A stretch of DNA of 64,000 bases from Anarhynchus alexandrinus (lineage: Eukaryota > Chordata > Aves > Charadriiformes > Charadriidae): the NCBI GenBank assembly GCA_008711295.1, contig VUYV01000149.1, positions 806,001 to 870,000 on the forward strand, given 5' to 3'. Under the pieces are notes generated by a model that searched no databases, was not told the DNA's origin, and worked only from the letters and a program-made list of their open reading frames with translations. Both the position numbers and the translations under genes were made by a program. The first letter of the stretch is position 1. Each line of letters begins with the position of its first letter. Below are positions 24,641-36,278 of the stretch, piece after piece.

Positions 24641-27252
24641 TCAGTTTAGCACCAAACCACCTTCACACAGCACCAGGGAAAAGATCACTGACTTGGTCTG
24701 AAATTCAGGCTCAAAATATTGAGTGCAAAAAGGCAGTGGACTCTGATTTCATTCACAGAAAGTGTTACTCTAGCTTAAATTGACATGATCAGCACAAAGA
24801 TTTGATTGCTATATTGAATTTCCACTTTCCATTTGCCAAACACCAATGTGGAAAATTAATGATGGGGAAAATTGTCTCTCACTCTTTCCCATTAGCATCT
24901 GCTATCATGTTTCAGGCATGGCTTTGGAGAGACTGTTTGTTTGTAACTTGCGTATCAGCCTCGTGTACTAATCCAGGACCAGCTGTATGTACCTTATTGG
25001 GCCTGTTTCTTTGTTGTGCTATGCCTTTTGCAGGCACTGGTACAAGTCCAGATCAAGATGATAATGTGATGCCAGTGTTCAGAGACAAATAGCTACAAAA
25101 AAATGCCAAGAAACAGAAAATCAAGTCATTTAGTCCCCAGTTCTCACAACCATGCAGTGCTTGCAGATGCAGCTATATAAAACCTCAGTGAGAGAACGTG
25201 AAGCTCTTTGGTGGTGTTTGTGGTGGATTTTACTTCACAGTAGCCATATATAAGGAAAATCAACCTGCTTGCTTAATGTTGCTCAGTGTACCTGCTCCTG
25301 TATTTGAGCTCCATAGTGATTACACAAGGCCTGGCCCTTCAGTGGACACTGTCCTTTGGGGGTAAAAGTAGCCTGAATTTGCTTTAACATATTTTAGGCA
25401 TGAGTGTAATCTGGTTTAAACATGTGTGAACGTTCTTCTATGCAGACCAGGTTTCAGCTGTCTTTTGGAGCTAGGAAGGACATTTCATTGCTTATCTGGC
25501 CTTCCTTCCCGTCAATTCTTGCAAATATATCTGCATCTTACTGTGTCTTTGCAGTGACTCCCAAGATGAAATGAGAATTAGAGAATTACGTAGCTAGCAG
25601 TAAATTGAGAAAGATACAAATGCCTTTGAGCACAGAAATAAACCACCAAGACCAAGTTAAAAATCTGGCTCGGAGTTCAACAAGACTTGACTAGGAAAAT
25701 GTCATTTTTGGATACTTTCAAAGTGATTCCGTGGATGTGAAAGCCTTGAAAATTGCTTCCTATGGGAGCATATTGGACCATAAAGTGGATATAAGTGAGA
25801 GAGAAGTTGAGCTTGAGGGAGATCTGGCCACTTCACTTGGTTTCGGTCCATTAATTTCTGAGAAATAATTAAAAGTGTAGTTCAAATTTTTGTTTCTCTT
25901 TTTCCTGAATTCTGTTTGCCTCACAGTCAGGCTATGATCCGTTGGTCTAACCATTGACTACCTCTGTGTTCCTAACAGTTTGTCCTGGGAGAATACATGC
26001 ATTCATCTGTCTGAAGCAGTGCCCATGTCCAGCTTCAGGGGAAAAAAAAAGAAATCTGTTCTCCTAATTATTTCCAAACTAATAGACCAAACTGATACAC
26101 CTAATCTAGATGACTGGTAGCCCCCTTACCTGATGTGATATTTTTCTCCTTCCTCTGACTGTGGTATTTGATTACTGTGTATGTGTGATGACAACCTTAC
26201 TGCTACCCTTTATTTTGTAAATTGTTTTAATATATTTGGCAGAGGTATGTGGGAAGAGATGGGAGGAGTGGACTGAGTGCTGATCACAAACTTGTACAAG
26301 CCCTGGCATTGAATATACTTAGGAAACCAAAGCAGTTAGAAGAACAGGTCTTCCGTGAACTACCTAAGGCAGAGCTTGACAACACAGGCAGGTTTAAATG
26401 GCCTTTGAGGCAGATGCGAACATTCTCTGTTGTAATTGGAATCTGAGTTGCTGCTGTTAGCATGGCATGGATCCAAGCTCATTAGACTTGCCAAGCATTG
26501 GGCTTATTAGCTCCAGCCCTGTACTGTGTTAATGCAATTGCACAACTTTTAGATGCAAGCTGCTTCTCGCATCCTGTGGCTCTGTGTGCAGGAACAACTC
26601 ACTGGACTCCCTTTACAAAAGGCAGTGGAGATGCACCAGCAGAATAGTTTCTGACTTGGTTAGGAGAAGCAGTTTGGGAGAGCAGAGCTCTGACTTGGGC
26701 AGTCTCATGCAGAATCACTGCATGTTCTGGAGGCCTCAGCAACTGCTGGGCATGTTTCAGCACCAAAGACCATGGTGGGACACAGAAGGCAAAACAGGTT
26801 TATTTATTTACTGTTGGAAATGAACATGCTAACCTCATTTAGATCTGCTCCTCACCTTGATCTTGATTTCCGCCCCCCTGCCCCCCCCAACTATTTGCCC
26901 TTGACCATGTTTATGGCAAATTATAGATATTATGTTTTAACTGTGCATTGAAACATACTATACAGCCATTAAAATTCAGTTTTTTCTTCAATACTAGGAA
27001 AGCATTAAATTAAATTGTCCTCATCCTTGAGGGAGTTTAATTTTTTTTTAGTCTATCAGTGTTTCTCAGACAAGCCAAGTGTCACATTGAGGCATGATTT
27101 ACATATTCATGAAATGATTTGTATTCAGAGCATTGTTTAATGTTTTCTGGACAGTTTTTCATACTAATAAGTGCTTAACTCAAGAGACTATTCAGGTAAC
27201 CTGAAAAATGAAAGCCTATCATAATTTTTGCAAAATATTACTTGTAAGCCCT

Positions 27253-27268
27253 AAATAAATAAATAAAT
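27253..27268. repeat. (AAAT)4 microsatellite
   Basis: Four perfect AAAT units in an AT-rich stretch. Confidence 0.9.
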
Positions 27269-28408
27269 GAGCTCTGAATTACTGTATTTCTTTGTTTTAT
27301 CAAACAAGTTATTTGCACAGCAATGAAATATTCTTTTTACAAGAAAGTAATTAGGAAATGTCCTTATTTCTCAGAGGCACACTTATTTTCCTTCTTCTTC
27401 TTGACAGTAGATCAAATAGATATTGGACAGTTATTTTCAGGCAATAGCAGGGTTCAGTTTTAAGGTTGATTTATACTAGTATTTCTCATGCATTGAAAAT
27501 GCGCACTTTTGCTCCTCTAGCTACATTAAATTTTGATTTTCAATTTATATATTTGTCAATCAATAAACATGTTTGATGGTAGCAAATAGAGTACCTCTCC
27601 TTTTTTGTAGTAAACAGACTTTCTCTCATTTTTGTGTGTTAAATACTGAGTGGAGTGCTCAACTAGTAATGCAAGTGCCTGAAGTCCTAGCTCTTTTCCA
27701 TGGAGGCTGTGTGAATTTTAAAGAACTGATGGATACTACTACTAGGTATTATCCTGGTAACTGCCAGTGAAGCCTGGGGTTTGCATCCTCCAGAGCCGCA
27801 GTGGATTTGCTGGGAATGTGACTGAGGTGGTGCTGCCAGAGCTGACTTCAGGGCCTTTACGTTTAAACCTGTTAATTTCCCGGTTTGCAATCCATTTTAA
27901 AGAGAAAACAAAAAAAACCCAACCCCAAAGTAGTTTAAAACATATAAATGAACAATCTTTTCTGTGATCCTGTCTAAACCCACTATGCATTATTCTGGTT
28001 TATGGTTGGATCTTTTGACAAGAACTCTTCTCTCAGGAGATTTATCATGTGGAATCAGGGTTGCTGTGAAGTTTTATGGTTGACTATGCCTATACTTTAC
28101 ACAACGTGTTTGAAGAGCCATTTTAGAAACAAATAAACGCTTCCTAGTGTTGAAGTTGAGAAAGAGGTCTGTGTAGATCCTTGGGAGAAAACAGCTTATT
28201 CTCAAACTGATTTCACTGACTGGTGGAGAGCATGATGGTTGTTTTCTCTGTTTGATGGAGCATGAGTCTTGCTTACATGGTTGTGACTAGTGACTAATTC
28301 CTACTATGGCTAATGGTTAAGTGTAGAAGTAGTCATTACAGAAGAGCTAAAGCAACCCTGGTGTTCACTGTTGTTCACTACAGAGGCAATTCCTGAGGTT
28401 CCTGGACT

Positions 28409-28457
28409 CAAGCCTTTCCTTACAAGGCTTGTAGGGAAATTCCTTGTTTAAGGAATT
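28409..28457. other. Two adjacent perfect 8-bp-stem hairpins
   Basis: CAAGCCTT...AAGGCTTG (28409-28431, 7-base loop) is followed at once by AATTCCTT-GTTT-AAGGAATT (28438-28457). Both stems are perfect. They are too short for a microRNA precursor, and no transcript is known here. Confidence 0.4.
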
Positions 28458-29346
28458 GTCTCACACTGGAGGGTTCATAGAACAGTCATTAGTAAAATAC
28501 ATTTAGCTTGAACAGATAAGATGGCTTTACAGATTGCATGATGTTCCTGAGTGACTGTCAGAAGATGGGAAAGTGGCAAATGGGATAAAAAAAGGGGGTG
28601 CTCTGCTCAGAGAACCCAAAGGACCATTTCCTACAACACATAACTCTGCATTGGCATTTGCTGCTGTGGGAGGCTGAGCAAGTTGGGCAGGACTTCTTAT
28701 GGATCCACCAATGGACTAACCAAATTCACAGAGAAAAGTTGCTGGCCATTGAACAAACTGAATTCATACAACCTTCAGGTCAAGAGAGACCAAACTGATT
28801 TTAGGTATATGTCTTAAATATCCACTGGATTAGAGGGATCTTTGGTCTGACTCTGGGTAGCAAGGCACATGAGGATATTTAGGGTGTGTATTTGTATAAA
28901 GGTCTGCCATTGCTTGCCGTTAATAGAGTGATGGGATAGTCATGTCAAGGGGTCTCTTGATATATTCAAAGGGTCAGGCTGGGCACTGTATAGATTTTGC
29001 CAAAATCACACATATTTGTGTATGTACACATATGATTAAATTCAGCTACCTTCAGCAGCAATGATTCAATTTGCATTTGCAATTATATTGATTTTGCATG
29101 TAAATTAGATACCTGCTTTGCACGTGCACTCACAGACCTATTTTTTTCCTTGTGATTGACAGAAAGTGGGGGCCTCCTTTCAGAAGCAGGTTAGTGTTAG
29201 AGGAGGAAAATGCCAAAAGTAAAACCTCTTAAAAGCCTTTTATTTGGTTGCCTTCCAAGCCACAGCAGCTGCAGAGGGTGATTAGCTTCATGTGGTGTCA
29301 GTTGCATTTTTATCCAGCTTTATTCTGTGTTTGTTTTCTCTTTCAG

Positions 29347-29565
29347 ACATTTGTCCTTGCTGAGACTACAGCTGTGTGTGCCCCATGCAGACCCACCACT
29401 ACAGACATTTTCCCTGGAGAGAAAGAAGTTAGCCACCCAGGAAGGGGAACCTCTCTGCCTCTCCATGCCTCATGGGGTCTGTCACCTTCTCTACCGTGAG
29501 CTCACTGAGCTTTGCTCCACAGAAAGCACAATTAAATGCTGACATCTCCACATCACTCTCTTCAG
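29347..29565 (+). other. Exon-like segment with strong splice signals (219 bp)
   Basis: Upstream is a pyrimidine tract ending TTTGTTTTCTCTTTCAG, and downstream is CTTCAG|GTAAGA, close to the donor consensus. The enclosed 219 bases are richer in G+C than the flanks. No frame is open throughout: stops fall at 29499 and 29542 in two frames and within the first 15 bases in the third. An ATG at 29472 (CTCATGGGG, G at +4) opens a frame that runs 31 codons into the donor. If real, this is a non-coding exon or a 5' exon carrying a start codon. I do not recognise the peptide. Confidence 0.3.
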
Positions 29566-32500
29566 GTAAGACCTCTCTGAAAATGTATTTGGTGGCCCAT
29601 GGAAACAGATGGCAAGGCAAGTACTGTGTCTCTTGGGCTAGGAAGGAGGAACACTGTGGCACTTGTGACCTCACTGCAGTCAAAGGATTCAAGGGTACAG
29701 GTGTCATTCGGCCCACATCCTGAGCTGCATCCTAGCTAGTTGTACCACATGACAAAAGGAGATACTACCACCCTTAAAAAAAGAGGTTAAAGCAGTTTCC
29801 TTTTTATTACAAGTACTGGCTCATTGTCTAGCCTGGGTTTCTTACCCTACATCCATTCCTTTCTTCAGGCTAATAGCCTTTTCTAGAATTCTTGCAGAAT
29901 CATGATGTTTCACAGTTGCAGTGATAATCTCCCTAAAAAAAAAAAAGCTTTAAAAAGTTCCATAGGGCTGTATGGGACTGGGCATCCCAAGACCTGGTCT
30001 GGTTCTGGGCTGGGAAGACCACTCAACTCGTTAACAGCATTCTACCTCTGAAAAAGAAATCAAACCCAGATGCCTGCCCAGGCTGTTTTGAGCCCTTTGG
30101 AAGCTATGAGAATATCCGTACTAAACTGTCAGACTGAAGCAGATAAAGCAGCACTGGTCTCAGGGTGCCATCAGGTGCCAGACATGACAGCAATGTTAGC
30201 TGTCCAAAGTCCCCCGTATGTGCCTAACAGCTCTCAAAGATAAATCTATGCCCTGCTTTTTGTACCCAGTCGGTGTTCCCTGTTGCAACTTCCACTATTA
30301 CTGGGTAGGGGTATGGAAGTGTCAGATGAACTGTGTCAAAATGACTGTGTATATGCACAGTTACCCAATTTGCTCATGGATTGATGGAGCTTGCAAAGTT
30401 TGATGTCCAAACAGTACAGCAGTTGTATAGAAGCAAGCTTGTCAATCAAGTCCTGTATTTTTTTACTAGGGTAACTCTTTGACTCTTTCAAATTGCTGTG
30501 CTTTTCAGTTTGTTCTGCATTAAATGAAGTGACAGGCTGCTGCTTTACAAAATGGTATAACATTCTAATTTATTCTTCTACCCCAGTTTGTCTTTCATAG
30601 CCACACCATGACTTTGTTCACCCCATCCTTTTTCTCTGGGACTATGAAATCCTGTCACTGCAGAACAGAGAGCAGGACCCTGTTCTATTCAGCAAGCATA
30701 TATTTGAAAACACGGCTATTTAATGACACCTTCATTGCTGAACAAAAATTTTTATTTCAACTTTAGGTTCAGTTCAAACAGCCCCACATTTTTACAGTTC
30801 TTTTGTCAATCGAACTTCTCAGCACAACCCCCGCTGTACTTATACTTACATTCACCTGCTGCTCTATTAACATCTCATTAAACTGCACCCCAACAGGGGC
30901 TTTCTCCTTACTTCTGTAAGGACAAATGAATGGAGAATAATAACTTATATTTGCATAACTCCACTCATACAGACATCTTAGATAAGAACTGTTAAGAACA
31001 AACAGTAACATCTGCCCAATCCAGCTGAGGTGGCAGGAGACAATTAGGTGGGCATGATCCAAGACACAGGGATGGTCAGAGACTGGCTCAGAGCTTGATG
31101 TTAATAATTACTCTACTGGAAAAAAATGCCACTATGAAGTTTCTAAGGGCATCTTGCTATACCTATATTAACTCCTTTCCTTCTGCATTTCATCTTTGCT
31201 TATCCTTACTTATTGATCTAAAAAAACGTTTAGTGGTTTTCCTTTAAATGTCCAAAAGTATCAGACAATTAACAAACAGCAAATGTTTGCCCTGGCACTG
31301 CCAACTTCTCCCGTGCTTTCATGACTGCCATGCACACAAGTCTGGGGCAAAGTGTCACCCAAGAAGCACAGCAGCACCAGCCTGTGGCAAAGAAAGCAAG
31401 AGCCCTATAGAGACAAACATGCTCTACAATCCTGTCTTGCTATGGACAGACAAGACAAGAAAATCTCTTCTCCCATGCACACTTGCATTTCCTATTTTTG
31501 TCTGCTCATGAGCAGAACTGCCACAGCTGTGAGCATGAACTCTGAGTTCACAATAGCCACTCTCCAGGAACACCACAGATTCTGGTGCCCAGCAGGGGCC
31601 ACAGGTTCAACTGGGGGTTTGGGGAGTATTTTTCTTTTACATGAGAACCTTTAGGAGCTTTACTGAGCTTTCTCTAGCTCCCCCACCTTTTTACAGTAGA
31701 CCAAACCGTTACAGCAGAGTATACCTGCAATACCAAGGAGAACCATAAAACTGATTAAGGCCACCCAATGGGCTTACAACTGATAGATGGCAATGTCATG
31801 CCAGGTAGTGCTGGTATCACTGACAATACCAACCTGTATTTAACTTGGCTTTGTTCTGGCATGAGTTCAGCACAGTGTTTTGTGAATATGCGAAAAACAC
31901 TAGTGCTCTCAGTGGCATTTCCATATTTCCTCTTACGCGTGTCCTGCAAGACTGTCCTACTATGTCAGACTGTGGAACCTGTTCTGGAGGAGACTGGAGC
32001 TGTTTGGCTGATTATAAGTGAACGGTTAGATGGAAATTAAATCCCTTGTACAAAACTTTAAGTCTTTATATTTTTGGAGTTTCCTATTCTTAAGTCACTG
32101 GCTGCCCATTAGGCATTATGGTTTGCAAGACATGCATGGTGTGAAGGCCTCATCAGGTGTTCCTCAGAACAATAAATTAATCTACACACAGGAAGATTTC
32201 TGTAGAAATCAACCCCAAGGAAGCATTTCCTTTGCAAACTCCTATGTAAAGGGCCACTGCCTCTACTGTAAAAGTTAACAGGATTTACATTCAAAGCTTT
32301 CTCTTCTGCTGCCTGCCTTCTAAGCTGTTCTGGCTTTGCTTCCAGCTCTCTCCATCTTGCATCTGTAATGCTTAAGATTTCCTAATTCTTTCCTCTGCTA
32401 TTCTGGCCTTCCCTGCAGCACTCTCATCTGCAGGGAGTGAAGCTGCCTCAAAGCCTCAGGAATTATAAAGAGCAGGCAATCCCTTAAAAGAGCATGCTTT

Positions 32501-32608
32501 ACTAAGGGCCCAATTTCATTGCTATCAGACATGAATGAGAGGTGGTCTTCTGCACTTGTTACCTCTGAAATCACCATAAACATAAGTGATCAAACAGCCA
32601 AAGGAATT
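29566..32608. other. Non-coding unique sequence
   Basis: No gene is supported. G+C is slightly above that of the flanks. Frames up to about 100 codons exist at 30769-31062 (-) and 31352-31654 (+) without recognisable domains. I searched by eye for LTR-like ends here and found none convincing. Confidence 0.65.
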
Positions 32609-32624
32609 ACAGAATCACAGAATG
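32609..32624 (-). repeat. CR1 3'-terminal octamer repeat (2 units)
   Basis: On the minus strand the element ends in two 8-base units, CATTCTGT and GATTCTGT. Short octamer repeats of the ATTCTRTG type mark the 3' end of CR1, where the reverse transcriptase recognises its RNA. This fixes the orientation and the 3' boundary. No poly-A tail is present, as expected for CR1. Confidence 0.85.
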
Positions 32625-32672
32625 GTAGGGGTTGGAGGGGACCTCTGGAGATCATCTAGTCCAACTCCCCTG

Positions 32673-33363
32673 CTAGAGCAGGGTCACCTGCAGCAGGTTG
32701 CACAGGACAGTGTCCAGGCAGGTTTTGAGTGTCTCCAGAGTCGGTGACTCCACCACCTCTCTGGGCAGCCTGTTCCAGTGCTCTGCCACACTCAAAGAAG
32801 TCCCTCCTCATGTTTAGATGGAACTTCCTATGTTCAAGTTTATGCCTGTTACCTCTTGTCCTGTCACTGGGCACCACTGAAAAAAGACTGGTCCCATCCC
32901 CCTGGCACCCTCCCTTTAAGTATTTATAAGCATTGATAAGAACCCCCCTCAGTCTTCTCTTCTCCAGACTAAAAAGCCCCAAGTCCCTCAGCCTTTCCTC
33001 ATAAGAGAGATGCTCCAATCCCCTAATCATCTTTGTAGCCCTTTGCTGGACCGTCTCCAGCAGTTCCCTGTCCTTCTTGAATGTGGGAGCCCAGAACTGA
33101 ACACAGTACTCAAGGCCTCACCAGGGCAGAGTAGAGGGAGAGGATGACCTCCCTCAACCTGCTGGCCACACTCTTCTTGATGTACCCCAGGATGCCATTG
33201 GCCTTCTTGGCCACCAGGGCACATTGCTGTCTCATGGTCATCCTGTTGTCCACCGGGACTCCCAGGTCCTTTTCCACAGAGCTGCTCTCCAGCAGGTCAG
33301 CCCCTAACCTGTACTGATGCATGGGGTTATTCCTCCCCAGGTGCAGTACCCTATACTTCCCAA
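32673..33363 (-). pseudogene. CR1 ORF2 remnant: C-terminal part of reverse transcriptase
   Basis: This is the distal part of CR1 ORF2, after the polymerase palm. The first frame (33322-33110) reads [27 protein letters not shown] and [15 protein letters not shown], then meets a stop next to ALVRP where CR1 normally continues, which points to a small deletion. The frame at 33030-32656 gives [14 protein letters not shown] and [19 protein letters not shown]. It slips out of register near 32790, after the DFF residues, while the correct continuation is visible in another frame. The natural ORF2 stop is the TAG at 32675-32673. The polymerase palm, including the catalytic (F/Y)xDD box, is absent. 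Two frame lesions and the missing palm make this a dead remnant. Confidence 0.9.
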
Positions 33364-34270
33364 GTGGCCAGTCCCTTCTTCCATGTACTATAAACTTCCT
33401 TCTTCCACTTAAGCTTTTTCAGAAGCTCCCTGCTCAACCATGCAGGTCTCCTGCTTCCCTTGCCTGATTTCTTGCTCTTGGGGATGCACCGATCCTGAGC
33501 TTGGACAAAGTGATACTTGAATATCAATCAGCTCTCTTGAGCCCCCCAACCCTCTAGAGCCCTAATCCATGGGATTTCTCCAAGCAGTTTCTTGAAGAGA
33601 TCAAAGTTAGCCCCCCTGAAGTCCAAGGTTGCAATCCTACTTGTAGTTAAGTGTACTACACTTAATCCTGAATTCTATCTTCTCATGATCACTACAGCCA
33701 AGGCTGCCCCCAACCTTAATGTCTTCCACCAGTCCACCTCTGTTTGTCAGTACTAGGTCCAGTAGTACACGTGTCCTTGTTGGCTCAGCCATCACCTGAG
33801 TCAAAAAGTTATTGTCAATACACTGGAGGAACCTCCTGGACATGCCTAGCTGTGTAGCCTTCCCAGCAGATATCAGGATGATCTGAAGTCTCCCATGAGA
33901 ACCAAGGCCTGTGATTGTGAGGCGATTTTCAGCTGTCTGTCTCATCAACTTCCCCATCCTGATCAGGTGGCCTGTAATAAACACCCACAACAGTGTCCCT
34001 CATATTACCCTGCCCCTTAATCCTCACCCATAAGCTCTCAACTCGCTCTTCATGTGCCCCCAGGGAGAGCTCCATACATTCCAGTTGCTTTCTCACTTTA
34101 AGAGCAACTCCACCACCTCGCCTTGCTGGCCTATCTTTCCTAAAGAGAACATCGTCCTCCATGACAGCGTTCCAGTCATGTGAGCTATCCCACCATATCT
34201 CAGTAATTGCAATGATATCATGGCCCTGTGACCACACACAGAACTCTGATTCTTCTTGTTTATTCCCCAT
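33364..34270 (-). pseudogene. CR1 ORF2 remnant: endonuclease domain and linker
   Basis: This encodes the apurinic-endonuclease-like domain that nicks target DNA for target-primed reverse transcription. An open stretch at 34270-33929 contains NKQEE, the ITEIWWD box with its expected catalytic glutamate, and the YYRPPDQ segment. A frame change follows, and the stretch at 33990-33637 carries the distal endonuclease with LLDLVLTNRGGL and GCSDHEKIEF, which includes the SDH catalytic motif. Between them the conserved GDFN box is damaged: the asparagine codon is replaced and a stop lies just after. Past the endonuclease, 33637-33364 matches the linker that follows this domain in CR1 (the tract corresponding to a RPAWLS-like peptide is visible). 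The segment then ends abruptly at a deletion junction. It is not functional. Confidence 0.9.
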
Positions 34271-36263
34271 GCTGCATGAACAGAAAAAGAAGAAAGCACC
34301 AAAATATTTTGACTATAACCGTCAGTGGTCAGAGTATGTGGGACTACAGTGTCTCCAGAAGACAAGATTTTCTACCATGGAGGGTGGGTCAATATTTGTT
34401 TTCTTCTTCAGCCAGACATTTTCTAATACTGATTAGGTCTTGTTACTTGCTCCTCAGTCACTTCTAACTGCTGAAAGTACTAGAGAAAAGAAAAAAACTA
34501 CAAAAAAAAGGGATTTCCCATTCCATCTCACATGATTTTCAAATGCTTCAACTTTGATTCTTGCAGTAACAATAGTTTATAATTGCAGAGTTATTTCAGC
34601 CAAATACATTAGTGTGCATTAAATCCTCCAATCTCTTATAGGTCCTCAGGGGATGCCACAGACAATGTGTTTCACGGATGGGTAAACTGAAGCTGTAGAA
34701 GGCAAGCTGTACAGTTGAGATTATAATGCCAGTATCTTAGGTTTCTGCTCCTTTCTGGGACTTTAATTCCTTTTCAGAGCATGAAGTAGATTGAGGGGAA
34801 AAAGCCTTGGCTTTCACACTTTTAGAGGTAGTTTGTATTTGTAATACTAAAGACCATAAACAACACGGCAATGCAGAGCAAAATGCAGTGAGAAGCAAAG
34901 GCATAGGACATTAACTTAAAAATCTACCTCAGCACCAGAAAGCAGAAGAATATTTCCCTGCTGTTTCATTTTGACTTGATTTGACAACCTCACTTCATCC
35001 TAACGTCACAGGAAATCACAGTCCATTTTTTCTATGGCATAGTGTTAGATATAAAGAGCCCTATCTATGTTTTGCATGTTTTGCTTCAGAATAGAACAGA
35101 GTTAACATTTATAGGCTTTGCCTAGCAGGGGCTGCCTAGAGCACCAAAACTGCCTGTTAAGTCCCCTCCCAATTAAAACAAAAATGGATAGGTTTTACTA
35201 TTCCTGTGTTCTTTTGCCTTTTCACATGACTGAGCATTACTGGATGCTGTCTCACTGTCAGTCACATTTCATCTTATCCTTTTGCCTCTAGCCCTTTTGG
35301 TCTAGAATTGATTTTCTCACCACTTTAAGCAGAAACTGTGAGATCTGTATATTGGCGCATTTCTTAGAGCTTTATGCAGCAGTGGCAGTGGGCTGCATCC
35401 TACATGCAGCTGCTGAATATCTTTATGCCCCTCTTGAAGACAACGGAAGTTACAGACACTCAATAATTTCAGCGGATGTTCACAATTTTGCATAATCAAA
35501 TCCATTTTTGATGCTTCTAGCAAATGTTTCCATGAATGTGTACGCATTTGTATGTATAAATACATACCAATGTGTGCAGGCTTGTGTGCATCTGCATGTA
35601 TATATGCACATGTTTTCCGACTGGAAAATTTTGCTTTATAAATAAGTTTGTCTCTCAGCCGTGGGAAAAATATTAAAAGCTCTCAGTCCTTTAAACAAAA
35701 CTTAACAAAACCACATTCCAATCATATTCTGTCAGTGTATTTTCTAAATAACTAAAATAACCTCTGATTTAATTTGTGATGTGAAAAGAATAACTAATTT
35801 CTACACCATCCTTTATGTGAGTAGCTCAAAGTCCCTGTGTTGCAGTAGTTAGTTTGTTCAGGTAAACTGTGCCTTAGACACTTGGGATGCTTCCTTTCCT
35901 GCTGAGGTCCATTCCTTTCCCTAACACAACCAGGGATTACAGTGTTGTTATGGCTTCCCTTTGATATGTTAAAGAAGCTCTGGGATTTTAGGTGGTTTTC
36001 AACACTGCGAAGGGAAGTAGAAGACAGAAGCTAAAGGGCAGAAATGAACTAATATCCCTCCTTGGATTGAGTTAAATAGCCCAGGACACTACACCCTTAC
36101 AGTTAAGAGTGGGACTGCATCCATCCCTGCATGTAGATATAGGGATTTATTCACGTTGAATCCTTTAAAGAGGTGGGTCCAAGACAGAGTGAGGATTTGG
36201 GGTTTGTGTCCACTTCAAAACCATGGTGACTTACTCAAATATTTGAAGTAAAGGAAAAGCAGC

Positions 36264-36278
36264 TTTTTTTTTTTTTTT
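36264..36278. repeat. T15 homopolymer
   Basis: An uninterrupted T run in unique sequence. A T12 run lies at 38101-38112. Confidence 0.9.

Larger units (their letters stand above)
17256..29346. other. Non-coding AT-rich unique sequence
   Basis: No gene is supported. Besides the repeats listed separately, a C-rich tract lies at about 26870-26890 and a G10 run at 19564-19573. Segments at 17860-17960, 26446-26570 and 27030-27180 are homogeneous and rich in homeodomain- and octamer-like words, and are candidates for conserved regulatory DNA. Confidence 0.7.
32609..34285 (-). mobile_element. CR1 LINE retrotransposon, 5'-truncated and internally deleted
   Basis: A non-LTR retrotransposon copy of the CR1 clade, read on the minus strand. 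From its 5' side it holds an APE-type endonuclease segment, a linker, then a jump to the distal part of the reverse transcriptase, a stop codon, a short 3' UTR and two terminal octamer units. The peptides seen (for example ITEIWWDSSHDW, RRGGGVALKVRK, GCSDHEKIEFRI and [20 protein letters not shown]) are those of CR1 ORF2. A full CR1 is roughly 4.5 kb, so this copy has lost ORF1, the start of ORF2 and the core of the polymerase. Reading frames are broken in several places, so it is dead. It sits in otherwise repeat-poor DNA. The 3' boundary is clear; the 5' boundary is uncertain by tens of bases. Elements of this type dominate the repeats of bird genomes. Confidence 0.95.

Noticed and set aside
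32729..32929. Plus-strand frame over the CR1 3' region
   Set aside because: Antisense to the CR1 reverse-transcriptase remnant.
33993..34436. 147-codon plus-strand frame, the longest in the window
   Set aside because: It lies mostly antisense to the CR1 endonuclease segment and is a shadow of that element.
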